Notes under the pieces: model-generated
Told to the model about the DNA's origin: nothing
Seen by the model: only the letters and a program-made list of their open reading frames with translations
The model's database searches: none
Shown: one piece after another, positions 43,822 through 56,719 of the stretch
Numbering within the stretch: the stretch's first letter is position 1
Layout of the letters: every line of letters begins with the position of its first letter
From: Thermomucor indicae-seudaticae
Lineage: Eukaryota > Mucoromycota > Mucoromycetes > Mucorales > Lichtheimiaceae
Assembly: GCA_000787465.1 (NCBI GenBank)
Contig: JSYX01000150.1
Location: 1 to 63,948 of the forward strand
DNA length: 63,948 nucleotides
Direction of reading: 5' to 3'
Position numbers and translations under genes: made by a program

Positions 43822-44994
43822 TTAAGCCCAAACTCGTAATGTCGCATCCCAGCTGCCGGTGCACAATGCCATCCCATCACCAGCAACTCCGAGACAAGAC
43901 ACCCGGTTCTCATGGGCAGCCAAAACACCCACACGTTCTCCTTTCAACGTATCCCAGACATTGCAGTTAAAGTCATCGTAGCCACCGAAAAGCAACCGCC
44001 CCGATACCGAAAAGTCAACCGATGTAATCCCGCACAGAATCGATTCGTGTGAATACACAGCAAGCTCGCAATCGGCTCGCAAATCAAACAGTCGGCAGCT
44101 CGCATCGTCTGACCCCGTCGCAAACGCGTCGCCGTTCGGGAAAAACTGCACCGCATTCACATCCGATTCATGCCCAACAAACGTCTGCACACATCGCTTG
44201 GTTCGGATATCCCATACTTTCGCAGTCGAGTCGCATGCGCCCGTCACAAACACGTTCGGATTCGTGCTAAGCGAAAGACTGCACCCACCCACACAAAAAT
44301 CAGTCAAGTTTCGGGACAGAACCAATACGGTGATTACCTCATCACATCACTCGAATGATCGGCAAACTCCTCCGTCTTCACACCCGCATCGATATCCCAA
44401 AGCATACATGTCTTGTCCCCAGACGACGTCAGGATCTGTCGGTCGTTGATGAACCGGCAGCAGCTCAAGTATCCCGTGTGAGCCGACAGCTCTCGCGCCG
44501 GGCGTGCCGGCCCATCCCGGGTTCGTAAGTTGTAAATCGAGCAGATATTGTCGAGACCGCCACATGCGACGAGGTTGCCCGAGGGCGAGTACGCGCACGT
44601 CATCACCCACGACGACCGCAGAGGGATCGCATGCACCTTGTTCGACGAGTACGCATCCCACACGATCAGCTTGCCGTCCTGCGACGCCGAAACCACATGT
44701 CGTTTGTCCGTCGACCAATGCATCGCATAGATTTTAGCTAAATGTCCTTTGAGAGTCCGACGCGCTTTCATGACGATGCGTGGCAAAGGTTCAACGTCTT
44801 TGGCCATTTCTTGTACTAAGGGGGAGCCGCGTGAGTTAATCCCTTGTCAATCGCACTCTGTGTCTGAAAGAATACTTGCATGTTGAATCCGCAAGAGCTT
44901 CTTTTCGTTGTTTGATTCGATCTTTCAGCGCTTCCGCTTCTCGTCGAGCTGCGGCGATGCGCTCAGGGATATCACTATTGTCGGTATTGTTCAT
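43822..44994 (-). CDS. Heterotrimeric G-protein beta subunit
   Basis: Exons 44994-44880, 44815-44338, 44278-43822; 349 aa, the usual length. An N-terminal helix for G-gamma pairing ([17 protein letters not shown]) precedes seven WD repeats: [105 protein letters not shown]. It carries pheromone or nutrient signals with G-alpha/G-gamma at the plasma membrane. Intron 1 (44879-44816) begins GCAAGT. Only that GC donor preserves the conserved ADSTLQ-like join; the nearby GT gives the wrong frame. Confidence 0.95.
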
Positions 44995-47336
44995 TGATGC
45001 ACCAGATGAGGAATGTAAAACAATGAAAAAAAAGGAGGTATCACGAGCAAAGAAAGTTGCTCCAAGGAAGAAAAGAAAAAGAAAAAGAAAAATAAATAAT
45101 TGCTTATGAAAAGGGGAAGAAAAAGCAGTAAGGGGGAAAGGGAAGAAGAAAAAAAAGGACGACGGCAATCATCCTTGACCGTGAAAAAAAAACTCAAGAT
45201 CACGTGGTGAATCAAGGCAACAGGTTGCTGATCATCGATTGACATTGATTGCTTCTCTCTCTCTCTCTCAAAAAAAAAGACTTGGCTTTATTGATTCTGT
45301 ATGAGATCGTATCACACTTATGTAATTGTGCCTTTTACCGGGACCTTGTTCGTTTCGCCAGAAATGTTACACATGCATCTACAAAAAAAAGGCAAGGGAC
45401 AAAAAAACCGGTTCCTGTCCACACCAAAGAAACAAGTCAGCATGCCATGGCTAACAGGATGAGATGTCAGACAATCATTCGTTGACGCACTTTTGCTACA
45501 AGACGCCCATCATCAAAACTGGCGCAAGGGACGTCATCTCATGCTTTTGCGTCAGTATCAGCACAGCCGGAAAAAGGGTCACATACGGATCGCAGGAGAT
45601 CGCCAGGGCAGCTTACGTTCCTGCCGATTCCCTAAGCCTAATACATGTACGCACATACGGGAGTTACAGTCATTCGCGTTTGAAAATGTAAAATTTTGGC
45701 GAGTACCGTTAAAAATTCTGATGAGGTCGAGTGCAAAGGCTGGCCTCGCACTGAATATTGCAGTGATTGGATGGAATTTTTAAACTTCTGATGAAGTTGG
45801 AGGGGTTCAAGAAAGGAGCCATAGGGTTCATGAAAGGAGAGTAGGCCGACAGGAATACAGGCTTGGAACCTCTATTCACAATGGTTTGTATGACTCGAAC
45901 AGTGTGATCGATGCAGAGAAGTGCTTGCAGAAAATTTAATTGTATTTTGCGTCAGGAACAAGAACTTCTTTGGCGATCAACCACCCTACTGGGGAAGTAG
46001 TACAAAGTCATAAACGATGCTGCGCCTGCTTCCAACTACAATAAGATATGCCCAGTAGTCGATGAAGATGCCTTGAACCGTTTGATAACTCCCTTCTGTG
46101 TTGTTTTCTATGCGTTTTCAGCGTGACATGACTGACCAAACATCAAAGTGGATTGACTGTCACATTAAGCCAAGCAATTGCTGAAAATACCTGAAGCACT
46201 GTCTGCCCCACCATGTAGGCATCATCAAAGGCTATAGAAGTAGCTCCCATTACATATGTTCGTATAAATCATTATCAACACTCTGGCTTTGCCGGGTTCG
46301 ACAGCGGCCGGTACCATGCACAGGAGCGACTTGCCGCCCGACCTGGGCATGACAGCGAGGACGTCATTGCGTCTACGCAACACCAATGCGAGCGCAGCGG
46401 ACTGTTCCCGGGGACTTGAAAGTCGCCCTCGGTCCATGCAGACGGTACAGGCCACTGAGCAATCGCGCAGGTTCAAGCCCAGGTACTCGGACCTCTCCCT
46501 CTGGCAGGCATTCTGGCTGCTGTTGGCGATCATTTCTGCAGTCTGGAGGACAGCATTACGCCACGCAAGCATTTTCGGCATGGCACGAGCGAACATCTTT
46601 AGCTTCTTTGGCGTTGTGGGAACCTCGACCCGTTGAAAGGCATATTAAAAGGATTATCGTATCGTTTGTTAGTTTCATTACCGCTGTATGCGTCTTTCTC
46701 AAATAAGTGCGATCGCTTGCTAAATGCAGTGTGTCAAACGTAATGCGTCCGTCTAGGCAAGCAATAAGAACAAGGATTTAAGGACCAGTTGATAGTATAC
46801 TCACCGTAGGACTGAACGCAAAATGTCCTCGAGGCACGGTGCGAACAGTATACTTACGATTGGCACAATGGACAAAAGCGGCCGTCGTCCGCTCACCCAT
46901 TTTCGTAGCTAAGGGCACGACTGGCATGGAAACATGGAACAAGCTTCACGACGTAAGATTATTGGATGGCTCCTCCCAATTTCTCGCTTACAGTGGATCA
47001 AGGATTATCCTTGTCCATTCGTAATCCTTGTGTGCTTCCAAATCGAACTCGTCCGACCTTACGTGCTGCTCCCGTAATCGCGGACCACAATGAACGATGG
47101 GATGCGAGGGATGCCTCCACAGACTTAGGAAGGCGCAGGCATGGAGGACGTAAGTCTAGCCGCGGCAAGGCTGCGGTGACTGAGCTGTGTGGTCAGCGAC
47201 CAGGAACAAACACCGACCGCAACCGGTCGAATGACCGCTCTTAATAGAAAATCAAGATGAATCCAGGCAACAACGTCTATTGCCTAAATACTTCTTTTCG
47301 ACAAGCCGTCCTCTACACAACAGGAAGGAAGTACAT
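44995..47336. other. Long intergenic with helicase relic
   Basis: The first 250 bp are the pyrimidine-rich leader of the G-beta gene. A TC repeat lies at 45254-45270. The helicase fragment is at 46225-46596. No other gene supported. Confidence 0.4.
46225..46596 (-). pseudogene. Fragment of a RecQ-like / telomere-linked-type helicase
   Basis: Open frame of 123 codons. The core REQSAALALVLRRRNDVLAV followed by MPRSGGKSLLCMVPA is the Q-motif and P-loop region of RecQ/DEAD-type helicases found in fungal subtelomeric (TLH-like) and mobile elements. The usual GxGKS appears as RSGGKS. The sequence ends soon after PGKARVLIMI with no further helicase motifs, so this is a truncated relic. Confidence 0.45.
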
Positions 47337-50155
47337 CTACCGATTGCTCTCGTCCCGCAACAAATGTTCAATCACAATATTAATAGCCGACACCCACTCT
47401 TCCTTTTCCGCACGGCTCCGGGTCAGAAACTGCCACACCTCGCCCTCTGACGACTGGAAATGATGCCTACTGTAAACCGTAATCCGCTGTCGCCTTGGGC
47501 TGAACACCCGTCGAGGTTTGGCTTTCCAGATTGAAAACAAGCACTCGTCATCATGATCGTCCGTCGCAACCCCGTCTCGGAATATACGCGGCGGTCGCTG
47601 TTCTTGTTGTAAACAAGAAGAAGAAAAGACGTAACAATCAGAAATGTCCAGGGCACCTTTACGCTTGTGTGCAGCCGACATGAGCGGTTGGCAATCAGCC
47701 CCTGACCTTTCAAACGGGTTAAAGTAAATCAGCCAGCCATGGCATGTCAGCACAAAGATCTTTTGCGTAAACGTTCCCCTCGAGCGTGGCTGAAAGTACA
47801 TGATCCCGGTTTTCTAGAAAAAAAAAACAACGTTGAGCATCTCGGAGAGGTGATATGTCATAGACATACCACAACATCCCTGCATTGATCATAGCAGCAT
47901 AAACTCCATAGGCGAGTGTCCACGTCCTCTTCCGCCGCCGCCCCCTCCTTTTCTGTTCTTGTGCTGGAAGAACGGTAACCATTTTCCAACATATGCTGGT
48001 CATTATGTGTATCCCGTTCTGCCTCCTTGTGCGCCTTCCAGTAAAGGACCAGCATTCCCAAATGATGGACCCATGTCTCGCACAGTTCACTTGAAGCGAC
48101 CTGTCTCCTTGCTGCGTTACTACTACGAGTATTCTATTGCATTTGTTTCGTTACCTCAAACTTGATTGTCACACCATTGTCCATCACTATTTCGAGATGG
48201 GGTCTTTCTCGTTGTTGTATGGAAGGGCGTTCCGTATAAGCAGTGGTGGTGGTAGTAGTAGCGTCACACTGTGCAAGTAGTGCAGGTGTAATCGAGTTCC
48301 GGATACTGCTACCGTTGTTTTCTTCGTCTTGTGCAGTATCATCGAACGCCCGGCGCACATGGTTCACTTCTGTCAGATCGATAAACCCTGTTGCGTTCAT
48401 CAAAAGGTCCATTCGACGTTGTAACTCTGCCTTGATGGTTTCCGAGTCAAGCTCTGGTTCCTTGAATGGCGTTATCACAACAACGCCCGACTTGTTGTTG
48501 TTGTCTGTATCATAATAACAGCGTTCATCTGGTTGTTTGATCTTGTTGGCTGGTATGTAGAATAAAAACTGATTGAAGGAAGCGAAATAGTAACGTCTTT
48601 TTGCCAGTCGACTCGTTGTCATTTTCTTTCCACTGAATTTCGTTAGTTTTTCCAAGAAGCCTTCGACAGCCAGTGGCTCCTGTTCACGTACTCTGTTAAT
48701 AACGCGAATGTTGCATAAACGGCAAGTCGCGATATGGATACTTGCCGTTAACACTTTATCATTTTCCAATGCAACATGACTGGGAGTATGTTCCAGACAT
48801 CGAATTTCTAGCCTGTGGGTCTGGCAAAAACATAAGCACAAGGTGCGCATGAACAACAACCCGTACTCTCTCTCTCTCTCTCACCTGCTCAATGTGCTGC
48901 GGTGAAATAACGAGATCCGTTCGGTTCAAGTTATTATGATCCAGGCTCCATTTCCAAAAGACCCATTCCACCCGATTCCCGTGCGTCCAGCATATCCCTA
49001 ATCCTTCCTGATCAAGGCACGCTTGCACCGTTTGTCTCCAAGCAGGATCTTGTTCAAGCAGAGCCAATACCGTCTCCTTGACCTGTTCCATCGTTATCCG
49101 GGACGCATCGCTCTCGCCAAGAAGCGGTAGTCGCACGCTCAGCCTCAGCAACGGCACATGCACTTCGCACCACGGTGACCACACTTTCTTGGCTGCACTC
49201 GGAACGACCTTGTAAACTGCCAAGTACCACTCCCGACAAAGCGTAATCGAACGCGCCCGAAAAGTGAACGTTGTTATCCCATGTTCTGCCGAGCGGTATC
49301 GGATGGCAAAAGTGTAATCGAGTGGCGACACCATACAGAACTGTAACACATTGGATTCACTCAACGTTATCTCGTATTCAAGCCGGTTCGCTGGCCATAT
49401 CAGCGCCTAAAAAAGGAAGAAACCCATACAATGAGCAGAACCGTAGCCATAGCAAGTCCAGAAGAACGTACGGGAAACCTATACATTGACAAACGCGTCG
49501 ACGTCAATACAACGAGCATTTGCTGCCACTTTGGCTTGTGCTTTGTTTTGGACCGTGTGGGCGAGCCACGATAATGCACAGTTCGCAAGCACAGCATCGC
49601 ATCCTGTTTAATGACGCCATTCGTGTTGTTGCTGTCCTCTAGGGCGGCTGCTCGCTCATTCTGGTTGGCTCGAGCTGGATGAAACACGATGCCTGATCTT
49701 TGCAATCTCAGCCGGGTTGTCGGCAGCGTAATTTTGTCGTCCTCCTCCAAGTCAATATTGTCACACGATCCTCCGCCGACCTTGTTTAATGACGTGTTTG
49801 GGTTTTGGGCAGCTGAACCAGACACGGAGTTCGCGTCGGCATGTTTTCGGGATGATGATTCCGGCTCCGTACGCGCCGTGACAAAGCTCTCCTTGCCTGT
49901 TCTCGGCGAGGTGTGCCCAGCTTGATCTTGAGAAAAAATCTCTTCCTGGCGTGTGCTAGGTACGTATGGTCATTTTAAGACAAAATGGTCCAAAGAAAAG
50001 AGTAAAAGAAAAACTTTTGAAATTCCATACATTGCCACGTGAGTGCCATCGCGTTCATCGAGCACAGATTCAGCGATGGCACGTTGTCGCAGAGGCTGGT
50101 CATGCCATGCCCCAATTAGTAATCGTTTTGAACAGGCTTTGCGATGTTCAGCCAT
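47337..50155 (-). CDS. Multi-PH-domain protein, SPO71/MUG56-like
   Basis: Exons 50155-50031, 49955-49472, 49406-48885, 48820-48155, 48100-47870, 47813-47337; 834 aa. Predicted PH domains: one near KPKWQQMLVVLTSTRLSMYRF, one near VEGFLEKLTKFSGKKMTTSRL with RYYFASFNQFLFYIP, and one near GIMYFQPRSRGTFTQKIFVLT ending WVSAINIVIEHLL. Between the last two is CETWVHHLGMLVLYWKAHKEAERD, a linker seen in Spo71-type proteins. Yeast Spo71 works with lipid transfer and prospore-membrane growth; a membrane-associated role is inferred. Five introns, 54-75 nt. The N terminus is uncertain: an exon MGVNNFGING at 50461 could be joined through a longer intron. Confidence 0.75.
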
Positions 50156-52853
50156 GGGGGGCGACAGTAAAACAAGGTTTTGCTTGATCTTTTTCCGGGG
50201 GGATTTTCTTTATTTGACAAAACAAATCCTTCATGCTCTCCATACAATACACATGTGTTTAGCAAGAATGCTAGCGCTGCCGCGAGACCTTGTTTTTTTT
50301 TCGCCAACCAAAAATCGAGTTTTGCGCTAAAAAGGAGTCAATTTTGCGCGAGAAACTGACCTGAATAGCCATGGTTGCTGGTGCTTCAGTTGCATCATCA
50401 ATCAGCACCATGGTCGTCCTGCATGGGTGACCGTTGATGCCGAAGTTGTTAACACCCATACAGTGTTGCCCCCTTTTTCATCAAGCTTAACCACTCTCAG
50501 CCGTGGTCAAGGGCTCCATAGCAGACAGACCTACAATACTCATTCGATCGTATTACTACGATAAAGCCAGGACGATGGGTTCTCAGGGCTTCCATTGTAG
50601 AAGGGGAACGTTCCCACCCGTCCTAATGCAAGCACTTTCATTCCTCGCTTTATTCGGTTCAAATGTGTGCTTTTCTGACTGAAGGAAAAAAGCCAAATTT
50701 TGATCCGTGTGCAAAAATAGTGCTGTATTGCTGCTACTCTTTTATACATCACGGTTTCCTGTTGTCTAATTATCTGTCAACTCCTCACCTTGGACAACCG
50801 GCCTTGACTCCTGCAATCATGACTCATTCAATCCCGCGACAAAGCAGTTATTCTCGACATATCCTCGAACAAAACAGAAAGAAGAGCAAGCAAGACGTCA
50901 GTTGCTTGCTACAAAACAATACCCTGCGCCCTTTCTATTCTTCCAGCAGTATGAATGGCCTTCTTGACTGTGGTGGTCAATTATTGATCAATTCTTTGTT
51001 GTTCTTCAGCATAAGGTATCAGATACAAATTCACAACCCATATTTGCGCGAGCAGCCATAAAGCAAACAGGATATTGGTCATGGTAAAGCATATCGTCAT
51101 CATCTTGTTTCACGAGGTAAGCCGCGCCGAGGAGGAGGAGGAGGAGATCGTGATCGATGTCTTGAAGATCGCCAGTCGCTACTCAATTCGTTAACAGACA
51201 TATCAAAAGGAATAAAGGGAATTTTGGACACTTGCGGACAGTCGCGTGTTAAGTGACCATCTCGGCCACATTCGCTGGGTCATATGAGTTGAGGAAATCG
51301 TTACAGACATCAGGTACGCAATACTTACTAGCACGTCGCACGGTCACCTCTAAAACTTCTTTTTTTTGTCCATGTCAATCCAGAACGGCAACCATCCTTT
51401 TATAACTTGGTCTTACCTCCCTTCGGCTGCTTCAGAAATACTGAATTGAGAAAAATCATGAGATACGATCAATGTTGTGCGCGACAAACCATCTTACCAA
51501 TCCCTTGCGCTGCAAATTCGACAAGTAACAGTTTAAGCAATTACCATACTTACCCATATATACATACTACACTTACATATGACCTGACAACTAGATCTAA
51601 GCAACACTTTTTGACCCACCAAGATCTCGCATCAACGGGACATACCTATCTGATCACAATTGTAGCATCTAACGTTGCTTGTTCTCTTGTATGATCCTTT
51701 TCTTGCGTACTCAACCTATTACCACATTCATAAATTTTTTACCCTTCATCATTGGTGTAGTAGTAGCATACAATAATGCGATCACCCTCAAGCTTGTGAT
51801 TGTCGTATTTCAGGATAGCGTCATAGGCATCTTTGCGTACATAAAAAAGATCAAGGCCCCATTTTAAAAGAAACACAATGTTGTCTTTATACCCCTCGGA
51901 TCCTGTGAATGCCCAATCGTTAACGGACTGTTCCCGTACCACGATCGATCTTTAGGTATACCTCGTATTCGAGAAAAGCAAAGCGTTCCTGGTGATGCAC
52001 TCAATCAAAAAAAAGAAACCATTGCCTTTTCCCACCTTGTTTATTGACTTACGGCGAATTCACAATGAAGCAGTTTGCCCAGTTGCGAAAACATCTCGTG
52101 AATGTCACGTTCACGGACATACCGATTCAGATTCCCTTTATATATATATATATACGATTAGAACTCATGTCTATAAACGGACAATGGCGGACAGACTACG
52201 TTACCGACATATATTCTTCTCAATCCTCGGCTTCTTCCGTATAATTCACGATCGTAGCGCGACATGAGGGGGAATAAGCGTAGGCGCTGAGGAATCAGCA
52301 TGAAGACGACCCAATTCTGGCCAATCAAATCGTTGTCCGAACAAGAGGGCGCAGAAAATTGCCAGTGCCTCCCAAAAAGTTCGCGTACAACGCACCTATA
52401 TTTTAATTAATGAGTGATGGTCGCGGCCAACAAAAAGAGCTTTTGAAAAACTGCCTCTCTAAACAAGAGTATCAAACGCTGTCTGAAAATGCAAGCAAAA
52501 GTGCGCTCCAGCGCCTTCAAGGAATACGTGCGTGCGATTATGAACGCTTCTCCAACGCAGCAAGACATACAGGTTGCCGTATACGGACATCACCAGTCTG
52601 ACAGCCACATGCATGAAGATTTCAGAGTATGTGTGCAAGTCAGCTTAAACCGTAGTGGTGTAACCCCTCACTTTGAAACGTTCTATATCATCCACCACCC
52701 TTTTAGACAAAAAAACGAAACCGATAGAAACGTTCATTTGGAAAGAAACACGCTCCCCCTTATTGGACCAGCGAATTTTCTGCGCCCCGTAGTCCGAATG
52801 GCCCCCCGATTTTTCTTGACTGTACGCCTTTCGTTCTCCTATCGTCCCACACC
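50156..52853. other. Long intergenic, no supported gene
   Basis: 2.7 kb. A possible extra 5' exon of the SPO71-like gene at 50359-50461, a GGA-repeat stretch (about 51129-51146) and a TA repeat (about 52140-52154). No recognisable protein. Confidence 0.35.
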
Positions 52854-54749
52854 ATGTCGTCTCTAGCTGCTGAATTGGAAGCTGACTTGGATCTGTCCGA
52901 GGAGGAGGATGTTCGCTCCGTCGAAAGCGAACAAGAGAAAGAGGACAACAACGCGATGCAACTCGATCAGGCAGCACAAGAAAAACAATCGGCGGGCCAA
53001 CATCTCGAAAGCATACACGAAGTCGCCAAATTCCTTAAAGATCCACAGACACAACATGTCCTTGAGGTATATATCCAAACCCGAAAGAAAAAAAACAAAA
53101 GGGAAATAATTCTGATTTGGTTTAGCGAATCGACTTTTACAGATCGCAAGATCGCAGTACGGACCAAAAGCAAAAGGCACCAACAGAAGATGACGAAGAA
53201 TACCAATTGATTGTCAATGCCAATAGTCTTACCACCGATATCGATGCTGAAATACAGACCGTTCACAAGGTAAGGATCGCAGCAGCAACATCCTCCCAGA
53301 TCGCTGTAAGCTCAATCGCTTTTTTTCGTATCTAGTTTATCCGCGATCATTATGCACCTCGTTTTCCCGAACTCGAGTCTCTGGTCCTGAATGCTCTGGA
53401 TTATGCCCGAACGGTAAAAGCCATCGGCAACCAAACCGATCTCACTAAAGTGGATTTACGACCGATTCTTCCGCCAGCGACCATCATGGTTGTCACCGTT
53501 ACAGCCACCACCACCAGTGGCCGAGAGTTGACCCCCGAAGAATGGCAAGTAACCGAGGAGGCTTGCGATATGGCTCTCGAACTCGACGCAACCAGAAGAA
53601 AGGTAAGAACCAAACAGCGTGCCTGCGCGCCCAAACGCCATGATTTTTTTTTTCGACTCATGCGTCTCAAAAGATAGTGAGCTACGTAGAATCCCGCATG
53701 GCATTGATCGCCCCAAACTTATCCAATGTGGTCGGAAGTTCGACAGCGGCCAAACTCTTGACGGCGGCTGGAGGTCTGTTAGCATTCTGTAAAATCCCGG
53801 CCTGCAATATCCAGGTAAATAGAGAGAGTAACGACCATTGGGAATAAAAGTCAAATCCGACTCATCTATTTCTGAATAACAGGTAATTGGCAACAACAAG
53901 AAAACCAACATGGGCTTTTCGAGAGCGACGGTCGAACAACATACAGGGTACATTTACTATTCTGATCTTGTACTTTCCGTTCCACCTGATTTGCGCAACA
54001 AGGTGACAAAACTGGTTGCCGCCAAGTGTGCGTTGGCTGCGCGCGTGGATGCGTCTCATTCATCGCCTGATGGTATGTTCCTGGGACAACGATCATGATG
54101 GCCAGTGGGCGTGTGTTAATCTATCAAATTAGGTGAAAAGGGACGAAAGATGCGGGAGGAAATTGACCAAAAAATAGAGAAATTGCAAGAGCCTCCTCCA
54201 AGTAAAGTCGTAAAGCCATTGCCTGTACCGGATGAAGGCCCGAAAAAACGAAGAGGTGGTAGAAGGTAATACACCGCAGATAATATGTCTATATACATCA
54301 CTAATCAAAACTCTTTATTCAGGGTACGACGAATGAAAGAAGCATATGCCATGACAGAGCTTCGTGCGGCACGGAACAGAATGGCATTCGGTGAAGCTGA
54401 AGAGGAAATCGATTATGGTGATGAAACCGAAGGTCTGGGTATGGTCACCAAGCAAGTGGGCAAGATCCGTGCTGCTGTGGCGGATCCTAGAAATAAAGGT
54501 AAGTAAGCCTTGGGAAAAAAGGCAATGCAGGATAGATCGACTGACCTATCTATGTGATATATAGTCAAAGCACCAAAGATGAAATCAGTTAATACACCTG
54601 GCACGACATCCGGATTGGCGTCTTCGTTGGCATTTACTCCTGTGCAAGGTATTGAATTGATTGATCCTACTGCCGCTGCAGAACGATCAAAACAAGCAAA
54701 AAACGAGAAATACTTTGGAGATGGAGCGTTCTCTATTGTAAAGAAATAA
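52854..54749 (+). CDS. PRP31: U4/U6 snRNP protein PRP31
   Basis: Eight exons: 52854-53066, 53126-53269, 53336-53602, 53674-53814, 53883-54072, 54133-54265, 54323-54498, 54565-54749; 482 aa. An acidic N terminus precedes the Nop domain: [98 protein letters not shown] basic C-terminal region follows ([23 protein letters not shown]). Prp31 binds the U4 snRNA 5' stem-loop with Snu13 and stabilises the U4/U6.U5 tri-snRNP. All introns GT-AG, 57-71 nt. Convergent with the orphan gene (185 bp). Confidence 0.96.
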
Positions 54750-54934
54750 ATCGCTTGTTCTTTACATTTTGTAGTGTGTATAAAGCAGATATCTAGCTGG
54801 ATATATCGGTGACAACGGCAGCTGGGCAGCCCGAGGGACGGTTTAACGCAGATTCGTGTATCACATAGCTATTTTAGAAAGAACACGGCTCTCGCAGACG
54901 CCCCGCTTGCCTTTGCTATCAACATTGATATATG

Positions 54935-55833
54935 CTATCCAGACAAATCGAGGTTGCATATCCTAGCATCGAACTGAGGGAGATTTATAGAAGGATTTTG
55001 CACAAAAATTACGATCACTTTCGTTAGTGGAATCAGGCATCTCCAGGCAGACACGCGTTCATGGCGTGGTATGTATTTACAAATGGCATAGAAAGTTGCC
55101 GATGATGCTCGCGGTATACTTTCGGCTAATGCTTTGATCATGGCTATAAGGCCGAACATCGTCTTGTGAAAAGTCGTCGCTGACCTTCTTCGGTGTGATC
55201 CTTCGTTGTAAGCTCCGGATGTTTCCAACAGCAGAACTTCCGCATCCGACAAGCTTTCGAAGCGGATGACCCCGTCCGCGTTGTACTTTTTTATTCCGTC
55301 AAAGGCGCCTAGCTTGCGCAGCTGCGTGGTCATCGCGCAGTTTCCTTCTCCAGGGAAGAAAACCGCTCGAACAGCCTGACTTTCGCTGACCATATCTGCG
55401 CAGAGTTCAAGACAGGGCCACAGAAGTGCCCAGTTATACATGACCTCTGAATGGCTGATATTTGCTTTGCGACTATAGATTTTGATCGCACGGGAACAGC
55501 AGGAGCAGAAAATTAGACGATTACGGCTATAGCCTTCACTGAAAAGTATGTACATACACGGTGTTCTCCACAGCGGAAAAGAGCTTCATTTCTGGTGTCT
55601 GTAGCATCAATCCATTGTGCCACGACGCGAGCACCGTCTTCATAACGTCGACAGTTTCCTAATTTCAAAGGTAGATAATAACCATTTATTCAAGTGCCAT
55701 TATCGGATCCTGATGTGCTTACTGCATCAACGAATTCTTTGACGAAATCTTTCGAAATTTGTACAGCTTTTTGCTGTGCTATTACAAGTTTCTGTACCGA
55801 GTCAAATAAGGTCTTGGGTGCGCTTGGGCGCAT
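54935..55833 (-). CDS. Second orphan-family protein, PD-(D/E)XK-like
   Basis: Exons 55833-55723, 55658-55558, 55472-54935; 249 aa. The main exon reads KKYNADGVIRFESLSDAEVLLLETSGAY, then FHKTMFGLIAMIKALAESI and ATFYAICKYIP. The order of ADG, strand, LLLETSG, and a helix with KTMFGL is that of the same Mucorales-type orphan family as 22680-24464 (ETEMCVVEISGPP with KIAKSLKKIMKAI). The fold resembles restriction-endonuclease-like proteins, but the catalytic lysine is replaced by serine. It is about 200 residues shorter than the other member, so the N terminus is either truncated or in exons I could not place upstream of 55833. Confidence 0.6.
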
Positions 55834-56719
55834 GATGATGCCTTTACCGCATCAGATAACACCATGTTTCTCAGGACTACGATGAAAATGTCAATAGGTT
55901 TCGGTTATGGTACCTTCTGATAGCGTAATACAGACCTATAAACGGAAGATATCGCGATAGGAGTCAATATCGTGCGTTCTCTATAGTGAATAATGCAGTT
56001 ACCGGTGCCCGCGTACACCACGGGGCCAGTGTCCCCATGTAAATGACGGCCAAAGATGATGACGTGGCACTCGCCCCGCATGACGAATCACCCAGCCGTA
56101 ACAAAAGGAGGCTCGCAGACCCGCCCAACACGATTGCAGACTCAAAAGGCTTCCAATCTTGACGGCGCGACGTTGTCCAGACAGGTTTCCCGCCTCGGAC
56201 ATGGCACCATGACGTTCACATGTAGCAACGAAAGGCAGAGTGCCTTTAAGAAAAAGCAATATCAAGCAAGAGAAAGAAGGCAAAAAAACAGAAACGAGTT
56301 TTTAGTCCATTTTATACGGTCTGATGATGTCAGCCATAAGTTTCATGGAACTTGTCCGTTTCATGTGATTCTTGGTAAAACTGGATCCTCACTTGTTTAT
56401 CAAAAATCTTTTCTAACAGGTTGGAATCATGATATTAAGACGGACCGGTAAGCATGACTTCTGCTTCATTCAGGCGAATAGGAAGTTGCAGTTTAAAAAA
56501 GCAGGAATTTATTTCCCATAACCTGGATATGATCCCCAATATCTACTTGGTTATAAACCTTCCGAAAATCACAGCCAGCACTTTCATTGGCACTCGATCA
56601 AGCAATGCATGCTCCATCTGAAAGTGATCATTGATCAGTACACAGTATCACCAAAACAGTGTATGGAAAAAAAAGTGATCACTAAAATCGAGCGCTACAG
56701 CGAGCGGGTTTACTGTATT
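55834..56719. other. Intergenic, no gene seen
   Basis: 886 bp. It may hide upstream exons of the orphan gene ending at 55833. ORFs at 55999-56283 and 56056-56451 lie antisense to each other and show no motif. Confidence 0.35.

Noticed and set aside
46465..46485. GGTTCAAGCCC resembling a tRNA T-arm
   Set aside because: No matching acceptor, D or anticodon arms nearby; it lies in the helicase relic.
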